Source: Cladosporium sp. IMV 00045
Lineage: Eukaryota > Ascomycota > Dothideomycetes > Cladosporiales > Cladosporiaceae
Direction of reading: 5' to 3'
DNA length: 64,000 bases
Assembly: GCA_001931905.2 (NCBI GenBank)
Contig: MSJI02000457.1
Location: 58,411-122,410 of the forward strand
Positions 53,783 to 63,572 of this stretch are shown piece after piece (the stretch's first letter is position 1; each line of letters begins with the position of its first letter). Position numbers and translations under genes: made by a program. Below the pieces are notes generated by a model, which was given only the letters and a program-made list of their open reading frames with translations, searched no databases and had not been told where the DNA came from.

Positions 53783-54097
53783 TCAGAACTGTTCCCTCGT
53801 CCTCCGGCCTCCTTGATGACACCAATCGCACTACACCATTCCCGAAACGAAAAAGTCAGCAAAAGTCCAGGCCAAACTCACTTCCTCGTCTTGCTCATTA
53901 TCCTTTCGGGATTCAAAGCAGACCAAAAAAGGAGGGGGCAAGCGTACCTCAGTCTCAGAAGACCCCTCATTGTCGACGATGCAATAATTGGCCCTGCAAA
54001 AGCGACATCGCCGCATATAGCGATCGCGACACGCCGCGCACGATATGCCGCAGCCGATGCAGGCACGATGGAGGTCGATTTCTTTTTGTTGCTGGTG
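53783..54097 (-). CDS. Zinc-finger exon pair next to the F-box gene (C-terminal fragment)
   Basis: Two exons, 54097-53948 (50 codons, after a CCGCAG acceptor) and 53830-53783 (to TGA), joined by a 117-nt GTACGC...TAG intron. Together they read as a compact Cys-rich finger: CIGCGISCAACRDRYMRR, then CRFCRANYCIVDNEGSS and finally CDWCHQGG, with regularly spaced Cys pairs. Such a finger is found at the C terminus of some fungal F-box proteins as I remember them. No ATG-started exon of its own is apparent, so it probably belongs to the F-box gene through an upstream splice I could not place, or to an alternative transcript. Lower confidence in the gene link than in the exons. Confidence 0.5.
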
Positions 54098-54284
54098 CTG
54101 CGGCAAAGAAAAAGGAAGAAGTTAGTTTGCGTACGGGTGAACGAGCCTTGTTGGGTCGATGAGGTCGATGTGATAGGATGAATGATCTTAGTTATTCGGG
54201 AACGTGGCAAGTGCAATCTCAGGGGCCCCGAATGGACAATGGGAACTTCGGTCGTCTCAGGTATGAGACGACCTGCTCGCAAGT

Positions 54285-55613
54285 TCATCCCCAAAATCCA
54301 TCCGCGGACATCATCATCTCGCCCATGAGGCAGTGCTCGACGCAGAGTTTGGAGTATACCTTTATCGCCGGTCCAGAAACAGTAGTAGTCGCAGAACCAG
54401 CACCAATTGCTGAGTCCGCCGCTGCAGCAGTTGGGTTTGAAGGCCGCGCCGAAGACGATGATGCTCTTGCTGCGGGCTCTTGGTAGCAGTCCTCGCACCA
54501 CCAGCGGTTGCAACGCTCGCACCAGCGGCCTCGCAGACATTCCGTACAACGAGCAATGAAAGGCGGGAATGTGGCGTTGTTCGTTTCCGGCAGTTGTGCT
54601 GCTCGAATTGTAGACGAATGTGTGGGTGGAGGGGTGAGTAGCGGTAGACAGTCTCCTACGAAACGACCGAAGACGGCCGGCTCTTCAGGACAGCTTCCGC
54701 AGGATTGGCAGCCTTGCGGACCGAGTGCCACGCTTGCCATTGCTGGTTCAAGATAGTCTTTGCCAGTGGTTTTGGAGATGTCGTGGCGCGGTCCGCGGCA
54801 TAGGACGGCGTCGAAGGCGATGATTCCCTGGCAGGCGTGGAGCGTGTGCGCCCAGTCTGATTTGGGACGGGTAAGCACTCGCCCTGAGGAGCCGTACCAG
54901 CGCTGCTGATCATCTAGGGGGAGACTTTGATTGAGAGTAGCAGAAGACCGAGAGTTCCATTCTGAGCCGATTTGCGCGCCTTCGGTGGCGAGGACGCCGG
55001 TTGGAGGTTGGGGTGTCGGATTGCTTGATGATAATTTGTGTGCAGATGGATTCGGTAGTTCATCCCTACGACCAAAGACGTAGAGCCCACGAAGTCGAAG
55101 CGATCCCTCTGCTCGGCTAGGTCTGACAGCATAGCGCAGTACCTGCTGCAATTTCGAGTGGTTCAGATTCTTGCAGTCTCTCAGGCTTAGAAGCTTCACG
55201 TTGAATCGGTCTTCAGAGATGATCTCCCTTACCAGGTCTGCTGGCACGGAGAGGCCATCTAAAACCAAAGTCTGCACGTAATGGAGAACGCTCTTCTTCT
55301 GCAACTTGGAGAAGATGCCTCGAAGGGGGCCGCAGTAGAATTCATCCTCGGTCAGACTCTCGTCCATTCTTTCAGCCCGCCAGGAGATTCCGCCAGTATC
55401 GATGGGCGACGTGTCGATGATCGCCGACTTGGCTTTGGAGAGGTCTAGATACCGCCATGCTTCTGGATTACTTTCGATGAGTGACTTGAAGGTTTTGTTT
55501 GTGGCGGCTAAAGCGAGGAGGATGGAGATTGGCAGATAAGGTGCTGTCTGTCTGAGGATGAGGCTGACGGATAGCAAATCTAGCAGTGATGTCGGAGGTG
55601 ATGTTTGAGCCAT
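54285..55613 (-). CDS. F-box-like protein with Cys-rich C terminus (442 aa)
   Basis: Probably a substrate adaptor of an SCF ubiquitin ligase. Residues about 5-60 (LLDLLSVSLILRQTAPYL, LALAATNKTFKSLIE, WRYLDLS) have the hydrophobic pattern and final W-R-x-L-D-L of fungal F-boxes. A leucine-rich-repeat-like middle follows (LVLDGLSVPADLVREII, LLSLRDCKNLN). The C terminus has Cys pairs in CQSCGSCPEE, CTECLRGRWCERC and WWCEDCYQE, then LCVEHCLMGEMM and a stop after ADGFWG. I use the ATG at 55613; the frame is open a little further up without ATG. An additional zinc-finger exon pair lies just downstream (53783-54097), so the true C terminus may be longer. The target is unknown. Confidence 0.78.
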   Translation of the reverse strand: MAQTSPPTSLLDLLSVSLILRQTAPYLPISILLALAATNKTFKSLIESNPEAWRYLDLSKAKSAIIDTSPIDTGGISWRAERMDESLTEDEFYCGPLRGIFSKLQKKSVLHYVQTLVLDGLSVPADLVREIISEDRFNVKLLSLRDCKNLNHSKLQQVLRYAVRPSRAEGSLRLRGLYVFGRRDELPNPSAHKLSSSNPTPQPPTGVLATEGAQIGSEWNSRSSATLNQSLPLDDQQRWYGSSGRVLTRPKSDWAHTLHACQGIIAFDAVLCRGPRHDISKTTGKDYLEPAMASVALGPQGCQSCGSCPEEPAVFGRFVGDCLPLLTPPPTHSSTIRAAQLPETNNATFPPFIARCTECLRGRWCERCNRWWCEDCYQEPAARASSSSARPSNPTAAAADSAIGAGSATTTVSGPAIKVYSKLCVEHCLMGEMMMSADGFWG

Positions 55614-56003
55614 CTGAAATGTTAACCAATTATGTGCAAAGCCTGTAACTATCGAGAAGGGTCTTAATTCTGCATGTCGATGTCGGTTGGATGTTCTGGG
55701 TTGGAAGTCGAGATTCACTCACCCCAGCTTTGTCCCCGTCGTCATCCACAAGCCAACTCATGAGAGGGTCACGTCTCGACGATTGAGGGCAACATCCAAC
55801 ACTAATGGTTGTGCAGACGAGGTGAAATTTCATACACTTATCGATGGCCAAGCTTGAATCACCAGCAAGAGGCACAAATAATGCTGACCTTACACAACAG
55901 GGTACATACACCACACCATTGCTTCGTGATATGGCAAACATCTCGGACGTAAGGAAGCACTTTCTCGAGACATCAAATGCATACAAGCCAACGACACAGC
56001 CAT
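55614..56003. promoter_or_regulatory. Promoter of the F-box gene and 3' end of the methyltransferase
   Basis: 390 bp; F-box promoter on the minus strand side and the region after the next gene. No site recognised. Confidence 0.35.
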
Positions 56004-57010
56004 CTACTGCCTAGGTTTCTGTCCTACCGCCATAAACTTCGCCATCCTAAACCCCACTCCAGCCTTACATTCTTGAGCAGCAGCTGCATGGTTCTCCTTG
56101 ACCTCTGCCGCTCTTCCCGCATCGTAGAAACCAGCCTTCCCAAACCCATCGAACATTTCACCCGCAGCGATCATGAAATTCGTTTGCACGTAGGGCAGAT
56201 GACTCAATGGCTGATCGTGCTTCTCGAGAGCCGTTTCTTGCAAGCCGGCCTGCGAGAGGAGAGATGCGAGTTGGGGAGACCAGCTGTGGCAGGTAATTTG
56301 TCAATGACATGACCACTCTGATATATATTCGAGCGGAGGAGTAGATACACTTACCTTGCCAGGTTGGAAGCCGATTTAATATTCCCGATCTCCTCATCGA
56401 CTCTCTCCATACACTCACTCGGAGTCTCAGGGCGGGCTTTGCACAGATTCCGGGTTCCAATATCCCATTCAGACCACTGAATCCAGCCGCCAGGTTTCAG
56501 CATGGAAATGAGGTTGTTGATCAGTGTCATGGGGTCATTGCCTCTGACCACCGTGACGAAGTGGCGAAGATGAATCACATCGTACCTCGAGAGCATGTCT
56601 TGCGGCACCGGCGCCAGAGCATCGCTTTGTCGATACGAGACGTTGGGAGGCGCCCAGTCTGGTGGTGGACATTGCTCGAGGTCGATGTCGAGGCCTTCGA
56701 GTTTGGTAGTGCTGGGTAAGACTCGGGCCATGTCGTGGAGCCATATGCTAAATGTTGGTGAGCTTGGGTGCTACACTTAAGGTGCATTTACTTGTTCGGG
56801 GGACAAAACTAACCCAGTACCGGTGGCAATGTCAGCTACGACTAGATTCTCTCTGTCCTTTATGTCCGCTGCAATACGAGGATGGAGGTTGTATCCGAAT
56901 GCGTCGAGCCAGAGGTAGTGCTGGTAGTTCAACCGCATCGATGCTAGGAGGTCGCGGTTGAGGTTATATTTCTCCCCATTTTGAGGTTGTGGTGGTTGTG
57001 CGCTAGACAT
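56004..57010 (-). CDS. Class I SAM-dependent methyltransferase (3 exons, 289 aa)
   Basis: Resembles secondary-metabolism and LaeA/UMTA-type small-molecule methyltransferases. Exons 57010-56814, 56747-56355 and 56283-56004 total 290 codons including the stop. The N terminus has YNLNRDLLASMRLNYQHYLW, a typical lead-in. Motif I reads VVADIATGTGIWLHDMAR after splicing. LEGLDIDLEQCPPPDW places the acidic SAM-ribose contact, YDVIHLRHFVT is motif II-like, and LKPGGWIQWSEWD is motif III. The C-terminal part has helices and no extra domain. No biosynthetic core gene (polyketide synthase, peptide synthetase or terpene cyclase) is nearby, so there is no metabolite cluster context. Substrate unknown. Confidence 0.85.
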
Positions 57011-57623
57011 ATCGTAAAGTAGTTAATGATAATGTATGCGGACGGGAAAGACTTTGGAAATTTGAAAGCGATGAACACAGCTTCTCAACTGGTCTCTTCT
57101 TGCTTGAATTTATAGTTCACGTCCACGTCAGCATAAATGTTGCGATCAGTGATAGTGGTATGTCCCTCGGTTTGATCAAGGGCAGACCGGGTGACTTGAT
57201 CTTCAGCCGTAGATTAGCAAGACCCTGAACTCATTCCTCGAGCTTCGGCAACAACGGCAAGCATTCGAAGACGATCTTTCTATAAGATGGAGTCATGGCA
57301 GATTCGGCAATTGAAAGTTGCGTATCTCCGGTCTCACATGTCCTCCATCATTGCCAACGCATCAGGTCTCACTTCAGCCCTCGCATCGGCCGCATTCAGA
57401 TAGCTTCGTACGGCAATAAGAATCCTATTTCTTAATCCTTTGAGACAATGAACCACACACAAAGCTTGAGGGGCTATGAGAATGCTTGTCGAAGCTTGCC
57501 GAGCGAACCGAGGAGAGACGATGACATGATTACTGCATTATTGTTGATCAACAACCGAGGCTGAAAATCCTACCATCAAGCGGCTGAACTGAATCCATCC
57601 TGCAGGATCGAGCAATGGTTGTT
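57011..57623. promoter_or_regulatory. Methyltransferase promoter, 0.6 kb
   Basis: Between the methyltransferase start and the stop of the next minus-strand gene. No recognised feature. Confidence 0.35.
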
Positions 57624-58721
57624 TCAACAGAACGGAACCCCATCACCAGGTTCATCAACGCTCAATCCCATCTTTCCAATCATCGTCCCAGACTCAATGA
57701 GTCGATGCGCCTCCTTGACATTCTCCAACGTCAACTTCATCCGCTTCGTCAGGTGAGATTTGATCCAGCCCTCATCTATGAGCTTTGCCAGCTCCTCATA
57801 CCACTCATGATGCTTCTCTGGGGCGTCATTGACGTACTTGTGGTATGGACCAGTACCCAACCAGCACCAGACGAAAGTGAGTGACTTGCTCATGAATTCC
57901 GAACCGTACATGTCGAACTTGGCTTGCACGATACTACACACCTTGCCGAAAGGAGCCAGGATCTTTCCGATAGGCATGAAATACTGCTCTGTGCGAGAGG
58001 TGATGAAGGCGTACTTGATGGGGATGTCTGCTGGTATTTCTCCCTTGGCTATCAAGTCTTCGATTTGTTGTGCGATGTCCTGCCGATGGTTGATGACGTG
58101 CGTCGCACCCATCTCTCGTGAGAAAGATTCGGTCTCTGGCCGTGAAGCGGTGGTAATCACCACTGGAAGTTGCAGGTAATGTCGAGCGAGTTGGCACGAG
58201 ATCGAACCCATGCCGCCACCTCCGTTGATGATCAGAATGCCGGCACGTTCATTCTTGCTCACTCCCAAGCGCTCGACGATGGACTCGTACGCAGTTGCAT
58301 ATGTCAGCGGCATGGCAGCAGCCTGAGCCCAGTCCAAGGTGCGTGGCTTTCTTCCGACATGTCGTTCATCGGCGAGCATCTGCTCGGCGTAACATCCTTG
58401 CCCAGCAGGGTTGCCCAGGAGGAAGACCTCGTCACCGGGTTTGTAGTAGCGAGCATCCGGGCCGACTTGTGTCACGATTCCGGCGCCGTCATAGCCCATG
58501 ACATGCAAGCCTTGGGCGTCGAGTGTGACGGACCTGACGCGCTCGTAAAAGTTGGGCGCGTCATCATAGGTCCCATTGCGGACTTTGATGTCGATTGGAT
58601 TGACTGAGATGCCCTTGATTTGGACTAGAAGTTGGCGACCTGTTGGCTTGGAGGGGTCAGGCAGTTGGCGGGATTGGAGGTTCTCGATAGGACCATATTG
58701 TGCTACTCCGATGGCGCGCAT
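57624..58721 (-). CDS. Medium-chain dehydrogenase/reductase, quinone-oxidoreductase-like (365 aa)
   Basis: NAD(P)H-dependent reductase of the zinc-free or zinc-variable MDR group. The N terminus MRAIGVAQYGPIENLQSRQL and the GroES-like fold part (VNPIDIKVRNGTYDD, GYDGAGIVTQVGP, GDEVFLLG) are complete. The Rossmann loop GGGGMGSISCQLARH is near residues 166-180. The C-terminal KMKLTLENVKEAHRLIESG helix is typical. The Cys/His zinc-ligand sets of alcohol dehydrogenases are not obvious, so a quinone- or enone-reductase type is preferred over zinc alcohol dehydrogenase. Length is normal. Single exon. A TATATAT lies about 30-40 bp upstream. Substrate unknown. Confidence 0.85.
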   Translation of the reverse strand: MRAIGVAQYGPIENLQSRQLPDPSKPTGRQLLVQIKGISVNPIDIKVRNGTYDDAPNFYERVRSVTLDAQGLHVMGYDGAGIVTQVGPDARYYKPGDEVFLLGNPAGQGCYAEQMLADERHVGRKPRTLDWAQAAAMPLTYATAYESIVERLGVSKNERAGILIINGGGGMGSISCQLARHYLQLPVVITTASRPETESFSREMGATHVINHRQDIAQQIEDLIAKGEIPADIPIKYAFITSRTEQYFMPIGKILAPFGKVCSIVQAKFDMYGSEFMSKSLTFVWCWLGTGPYHKYVNDAPEKHHEWYEELAKLIDEGWIKSHLTKRMKLTLENVKEAHRLIESGTMIGKMGLSVDEPGDGVPFC

Positions 58722-59396
58722 GGCGACAATGATGAGACTTTTCTTGGGTGAGATATATATGAAGTGGGATGTTCATCCGGCATTGAGAATGCTACCACCT
58801 ACTTATACACAGGCGGTCCGATGGTATGGAGGTGGCAGCACTGATCACTCTGATTAGTGATATCATTATGAATATACATACCTACATGCACGAATATTTG
58901 TAGCTCTTGTTAGATGTGCACTGGGTCACGAAGAGCTCGTCGGCAGCCGGTCCGAAGAGGACCTGCGGTCCGGCGAAGGATGCCTCATCTAAACATGTCA
59001 TCCTTGCAAAAGTGAGCAGTCTTCGACATTCAAGACTTGGCCATGCACATTGCATCAGGGTTTGAGATCGATTGATTGTGATCAGTAGTTGTAAAGAATG
59101 GAACGGGAAGTCAAGTATTATGTGTACTCGGCAGGTGTTTCTCCAAGGCCGACGCCACCTCGCCAGAAGCCGAGTTTGATGACATAACGCCCATCGCATC
59201 TTCGAGAAACACCAGACTTCTCTTCGTCAGGTGAGTAAGGCGAAACACCACGTCCGTGAAGATTTACGGCTAACAAACCAAAAGAAAAGCAAGACAATAC
59301 CTTCGACCATGATACAACCCTGTAACGACTCATAATCCCCTTTTTACACCCTCTTTCACCCAAATACGACTTTTTCTAACACCAACAAACCACACA
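58722..59396. promoter_or_regulatory. Divergent promoter region, 0.7 kb
   Basis: Between the divergent starts of the MDR gene and the Ufd1-family gene. TATATAT near 58,748-58,756 fits the MDR gene. No further site seen. Confidence 0.4.
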
Positions 59397-61766
59397 ATGA
59401 CCGATCCCTCACCACCGGCCCAAATCCGCTGGTCCGCGCAATTCACCGCAACCCCCAACCCACGCAGCAAACAACTCCCCGGCGACAAGATCCTCCTCCC
59501 GCCCTCAGCTCTAGAAGCCCTGCTCTCAGCCTCCGCCAACGCCGCCGCCGAATCCAGCCGCCGCGACCTCCCCGCCTACGATCCCTACAACTCGGCCACG
59601 CACTCTGCGTACCGCCAGGCCGAATCGCAATACCAGGACCAGCGGCATCAGCTTCCGTATCCGTTGACTTTCCGTCTTGTCAACCCCGAGAATGGACGGG
59701 TGGTACATGCGGGTATAAGGGAGTTTAGCGCCGAGGAGGAGGAGACGGTTTTGAGCCCTTTTCTGCAAGAAGCGCTGGGTTTGTCAGGTGGTGCGGGGGA
59801 AGATGGCAAAGAAGAGGATGGTGTGGTAAATGGTGGAGATGCAGTAGCGCAAAAAATCACGGTTCATGTCAAGGCGTTGCCGAAAGGAACCTTTGTCAAG
59901 CTACGGCCGCTGGAGCCTGGATACGATCCTGACGATTGGAAAGCTTTGCTCGAGCAGCATCTGAGGCAGGAGTACACAACGTTGACAAACGGCGAGGTTC
60001 TGGTGGTGCCTGGCGGCAGGGGCAAGGATGGGAGAAAGGAAGAGTTCCGATTCCTCATCGACGGCTTTAAACCTGAGGAAGCAGATGGCGTGTGCATTGT
60101 GGATACGGATCTAGAAGTGGACATTGAGGCTTTGAACGAAGAGCAGGCGAGAGAGACCATGAAAAGAATTGCAGCGAAGATGACGAAGGCTCCTGGGACG
60201 GACGAGGGAAGCTCTGCGGGCGGCGAGCTGGATCTTTTCAATCCCAAGCAGGGCCAGATCCTGCCTGGAGACTATATCGACTACGAACTCACGTCGTGGA
60301 ATAAAGCTCTGCCTCTTGAGCTCGAACTCACTGGCGAGGACGACGAGGATGAGGTCGATCTCATCGTGAGCCCTGTTTCTGCCTTGCAGCGTGCGAAGCC
60401 TCGGATTGACGAGCATGTGTTTGCGGATTTCGATGGTCGGCCTTCGAGAAGAATGCGACTCGAGCCGACCAATGTCGAATTAGAGAATGCCGAGAGTCTC
60501 TACATTACCGTCCACGCATACTCTCCCCCAACACCTCAAAGCAACGGCGACATAGAAGAACACGCGCCAGGACAGCTGAGACACTTCACTCTGCGCGTCC
60601 GTCACGCAGACGCAGACGCAGACACAAAGATGGACGAGACCCCTGAAACTTCCAACAACGAGCAACCACCCAACCCAGAAGAAGTCCGCTGCAAGAACTG
60701 CAACCAATGGGTCCCCCAACGAACGCTCATGCTGCACGAAAACTTCTGCCTACGCAACAACATCCTCTGCCCTCAAGGCTGCGGCCAAGTCTTCCAAAAA
60801 CGCTCCCCCCAATTCCAATCCCACTGGCACTGCCCTCACGACACGACGCACGGCAACACTCCCCTCAGCCAACTCAAGCACAACAACCTCCACCACCCAC
60901 CCACAATCCTCCACTGCCCCGACTGCCCCACGCGCGAAACCTTTCCCACCCTCCCATCGCTAGCCCACCACCGCACAACAACCTGCCCCTCGAAACTCCA
61001 CATCTGCCGCTTCTGCCACCTCCTCGTCCCGCAAGAAGGCGACCCCGACGCTCCCAACGCCGAAGCCCTGCTCTCCGGCCTAACGCCGCACGAACTCGCC
61101 GACGGCGCCCGCACGACCGAATGCCACCTTTGCGCCCGCATAGTGCGCCTGCGAGACATGGGAACGCACCTCAAATCCCACGAGCTGGACAGGCTGCGGC
61201 GCCTCCCGCCGCGGCCGTGCCGGAACGTGAATTGCGGGCGCACGCGCGATGGGTGCGCGAGGAATCGCGATACGCGTGCTGGAGGGGATGCGGGCGCGGG
61301 TAATGATTTGGGGCTTTGTGCGACTTGCTATGGACCGCTGTATGTGAGCATGCATGATCCGGAAGGCAGGGCGATGCGGAGGAGGATTGAGAGGAGGTAT
61401 CTGCAGCAGCTCGTGAGTGGGTGCGGGAAGGGGTGGTGTAGGAACGAGTTCTGCAAGACGGGTTTGCAGGCACTGGGCAAGCCCGCGAACGTTGGCATGA
61501 AAGACGGCATGGCGATGGTCAAACCTATCTTGACATCTCTGGCCAACGGCGAGGAGGAAAGCGCGCTGCACTTCTGCGTTGATGAGGCGAGTCAGCAGCG
61601 TAGGAATTTGGCGGAGATGTTGGCTGCGGATGAGACGGTGGGGTTTGGCAAGGGAGGGTATGCGTTTGAGTGGTGTTTGGGGGCTTTGGAGGCTGAGAAG
61701 GGGGAGTTGGAGGGCGCGAGGAGGTGGTTGGGCGATTGGGGCGTGGGGAGGGGGGAGGTGAGATAG
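59397..61766 (+). CDS. Ufd1-family ubiquitin-pathway protein with C-terminal zinc fingers (789 aa)
   Basis: Likely part of, or related to, the Cdc48-Npl4-Ufd1 system that extracts ubiquitinated proteins. The N-terminal Ufd1 fold is split across ~300 residues: GDKILLPPSALEALL near 29-43, LTFRLVNPENGRVVHAGIREF near 83-103, and VKALPKGTFVKLRPLEPGY with WKALLEQHLRQEYTTLTNGE later. A long acidic linker and a second beta-rich part follow. From about residue 420 there are TRAF/C2HC-like fingers: CKNCNQWVPQRTLMLHENFC, CPQGCGQVF, HCPDCPTRETFPTLPSLAHH, then CHLCARIVRLRDMGTHLKSH. It is much larger than yeast Ufd1 (361 aa) and matches the long fungal paralogue group. Single exon. Confidence 0.87.
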   Translation: MTDPSPPAQIRWSAQFTATPNPRSKQLPGDKILLPPSALEALLSASANAAAESSRRDLPAYDPYNSATHSAYRQAESQYQDQRHQLPYPLTFRLVNPENGRVVHAGIREFSAEEEETVLSPFLQEALGLSGGAGEDGKEEDGVVNGGDAVAQKITVHVKALPKGTFVKLRPLEPGYDPDDWKALLEQHLRQEYTTLTNGEVLVVPGGRGKDGRKEEFRFLIDGFKPEEADGVCIVDTDLEVDIEALNEEQARETMKRIAAKMTKAPGTDEGSSAGGELDLFNPKQGQILPGDYIDYELTSWNKALPLELELTGEDDEDEVDLIVSPVSALQRAKPRIDEHVFADFDGRPSRRMRLEPTNVELENAESLYITVHAYSPPTPQSNGDIEEHAPGQLRHFTLRVRHADADADTKMDETPETSNNEQPPNPEEVRCKNCNQWVPQRTLMLHENFCLRNNILCPQGCGQVFQKRSPQFQSHWHCPHDTTHGNTPLSQLKHNNLHHPPTILHCPDCPTRETFPTLPSLAHHRTTTCPSKLHICRFCHLLVPQEGDPDAPNAEALLSGLTPHELADGARTTECHLCARIVRLRDMGTHLKSHELDRLRRLPPRPCRNVNCGRTRDGCARNRDTRAGGDAGAGNDLGLCATCYGPLYVSMHDPEGRAMRRRIERRYLQQLVSGCGKGWCRNEFCKTGLQALGKPANVGMKDGMAMVKPILTSLANGEEESALHFCVDEASQQRRNLAEMLAADETVGFGKGGYAFEWCLGALEAEKGELEGARRWLGDWGVGRGEVR

Positions 61767-62119
61767 ATCTACGGAATGGCTTTCGATGTTTGGTGTTGTT
61801 ATACTAGGGGGGAGAGGAGAGGAGATGGATTTGATGCGTGATGATCATGACGATGACGATACCCAAGAATGATGTTGATAGACGGCGAGAATCCAGAAAT
61901 GATGAAGAGCGAAGAATCTGCACTTGCATCGATGACAAGCGAGCAATGATAATATCCTATCTTAATTACTCACACACACATAACCTCCCAACTACCCAAA
62001 AATATAGTCTTTACACCAAACCCAAGCATAAACAGCAATGACCCTCCCAATAACTCCAAATCATCCATCCCATGTTATCAATACACATCTCACCCCTCCA
62101 ATGCCTCATCTCAACCCCA
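61767..62119. other. Convergent 3' region
   Basis: 353 bp between convergent genes; A-rich towards the right end; nothing recognised. Confidence 0.35.
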
Positions 62120-63186
62120 TCAATTCCTAAACGCATTCTTATGCTTCGCCAGCTCCTCCCTAACACTCCCCCCACTCGCCTTCCACCAAACATCGCCACC
62201 CCACCTCATCATCCTCTCCGCAGCTGAAACCGGTCCATCAACCGCAGGCCTAACATCCAAAAAGAAAACCGGCTCGCCGCTCTCATCCGGGGGCGCAGAA
62301 TAATAGTCGATCACATAGCGGATCTCCTTACTGCTTCCATCCGGCAAGCGGCGCTCGACGAACCAGTCGTGGCGATCGAAGGGTGGGTTGTCCGGGTATT
62401 CCGAAGGATAAATCTTGGCCATGAAAGAGAGCATGCGCGCCTTGGGCGTGAGATCGTTCGGCCGGCCCATGAAGCGCAGCAGGCGCGGTTCGAGGGACAT
62501 GTCCGTCCTTCCCTCATCACGAATCGCTTGCAAAGCGGCGTTAATCGCCGCGCCTTCCTCGCCGCGACGGCTCTCTTCCCAGCCCTTGGCGAGACCGCTG
62601 CCGAAGCGCCGCTCCCACTCGCGGATCTCGTCCCAGGCGCCTTCATTGAGGAAGTTGTGCACCGAGACCATGGCCTCGACGTGCTCGGCGGGCGTGTCAG
62701 TGTAGCCCTTGCGCAGCATGGCGTTGTACATCTGCTGCGGGGAGGGGTATTCCCAGTTTCCGGAGCCGTCGCCGCGCGGGATGGTGGAGGGTTCGCGCTC
62801 GAGGGGAAGAGATACGGATTGGTGCTCGTCGAATTCGCGCGTGTTGGAGATGAAGGAGGGCATGTAGTTTAGAGGGTTGAGCTTGGAGACGTAGGAGGGG
62901 GATGTTGAGGAGGAGGTCGCGGGCGGCGCGCCGCCGTGGTTGACAGGGCATTTTCCTGAGGGTTTGGGCTGTTCGACAGGTGCGGGAGGAGTGGCTGTGG
63001 GCGCGAAAGGCGAGTTGGCGGCGTTGTGCATGGGGCATTCTGGCTGAGTGGATGTCAGCGACTGTATTCATAGAGAAGAGTATGCGCAAGACTCACAGGA
63101 GGAGTGAGGCCGTCCTTGGGCATAGGGTGAGGCGCAACAGGCGGCGCTGGAGCGGCCGGAGTAGAGTCTGCCCAAAACCAGCCCAT
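62120..63186 (-). CDS. Cytochrome c / c1 haem lyase, holocytochrome synthase (2 exons, 337 aa)
   Basis: Attaches haem to apocytochrome c or c1 in the mitochondrial intermembrane space. Exon 1 is 63186-63097 and exon 2 is 63043-62120, joined through a GTGAGT...CAG intron. Two haem-regulatory CP motifs are present, ECPMHN (directly after the splice point) and KCPVNH. Then LNPLNYMP, the conserved [18 protein letters not shown] with its active-site region, and [13 protein letters not shown] follow in family order. RHDWFVERR and [20 protein letters not shown] are the remaining conserved blocks. The length is near Neurospora cyt-2 (about 346 aa) and longer than yeast Cyc3 and Cyt2. I cannot separate the c and c1 types safely. 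Convergent with the Ufd1-family gene. Confidence 0.9.
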
Positions 63187-63572
63187 GTTGGTTGATAGAG
63201 GTGTGATTAAATGATTATGAGCGTTCGTATAGTGCGAGGAGTATGGAGTGTGTATTGGTAGAAGTGCCGGGCGTGAAGGCAAGAAAAATAGCAGTCTGCA
63301 GGTTTAGAGAAAGATGGTAGAGGGAGCAAGCGAGTAGTAAGCAAAGTCTCAAAGTTGTGGCGATCGGTCTGGCGCTATCAAGGGTCTACAGCCGAAGAAT
63401 TTGCGGATCGGATCAGATCTAGTACATCAGGATGTCAAGATGGGTGTTTGCGCATTGTCTCATGAATTTTGGCAAGCTATCTTTACCAACTAAAATATTA
63501 TAACACAAAACGCTTCATGCTTTTTCCACGTGAAGCGCATTCGGCGGTCAGACCCCGAAATTAGTACGACAT
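63187..63572. promoter_or_regulatory. Haem lyase promoter and argininosuccinate synthase 3' end
   Basis: 386 bp; both genes on the minus strand. No site recognised. Confidence 0.35.
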
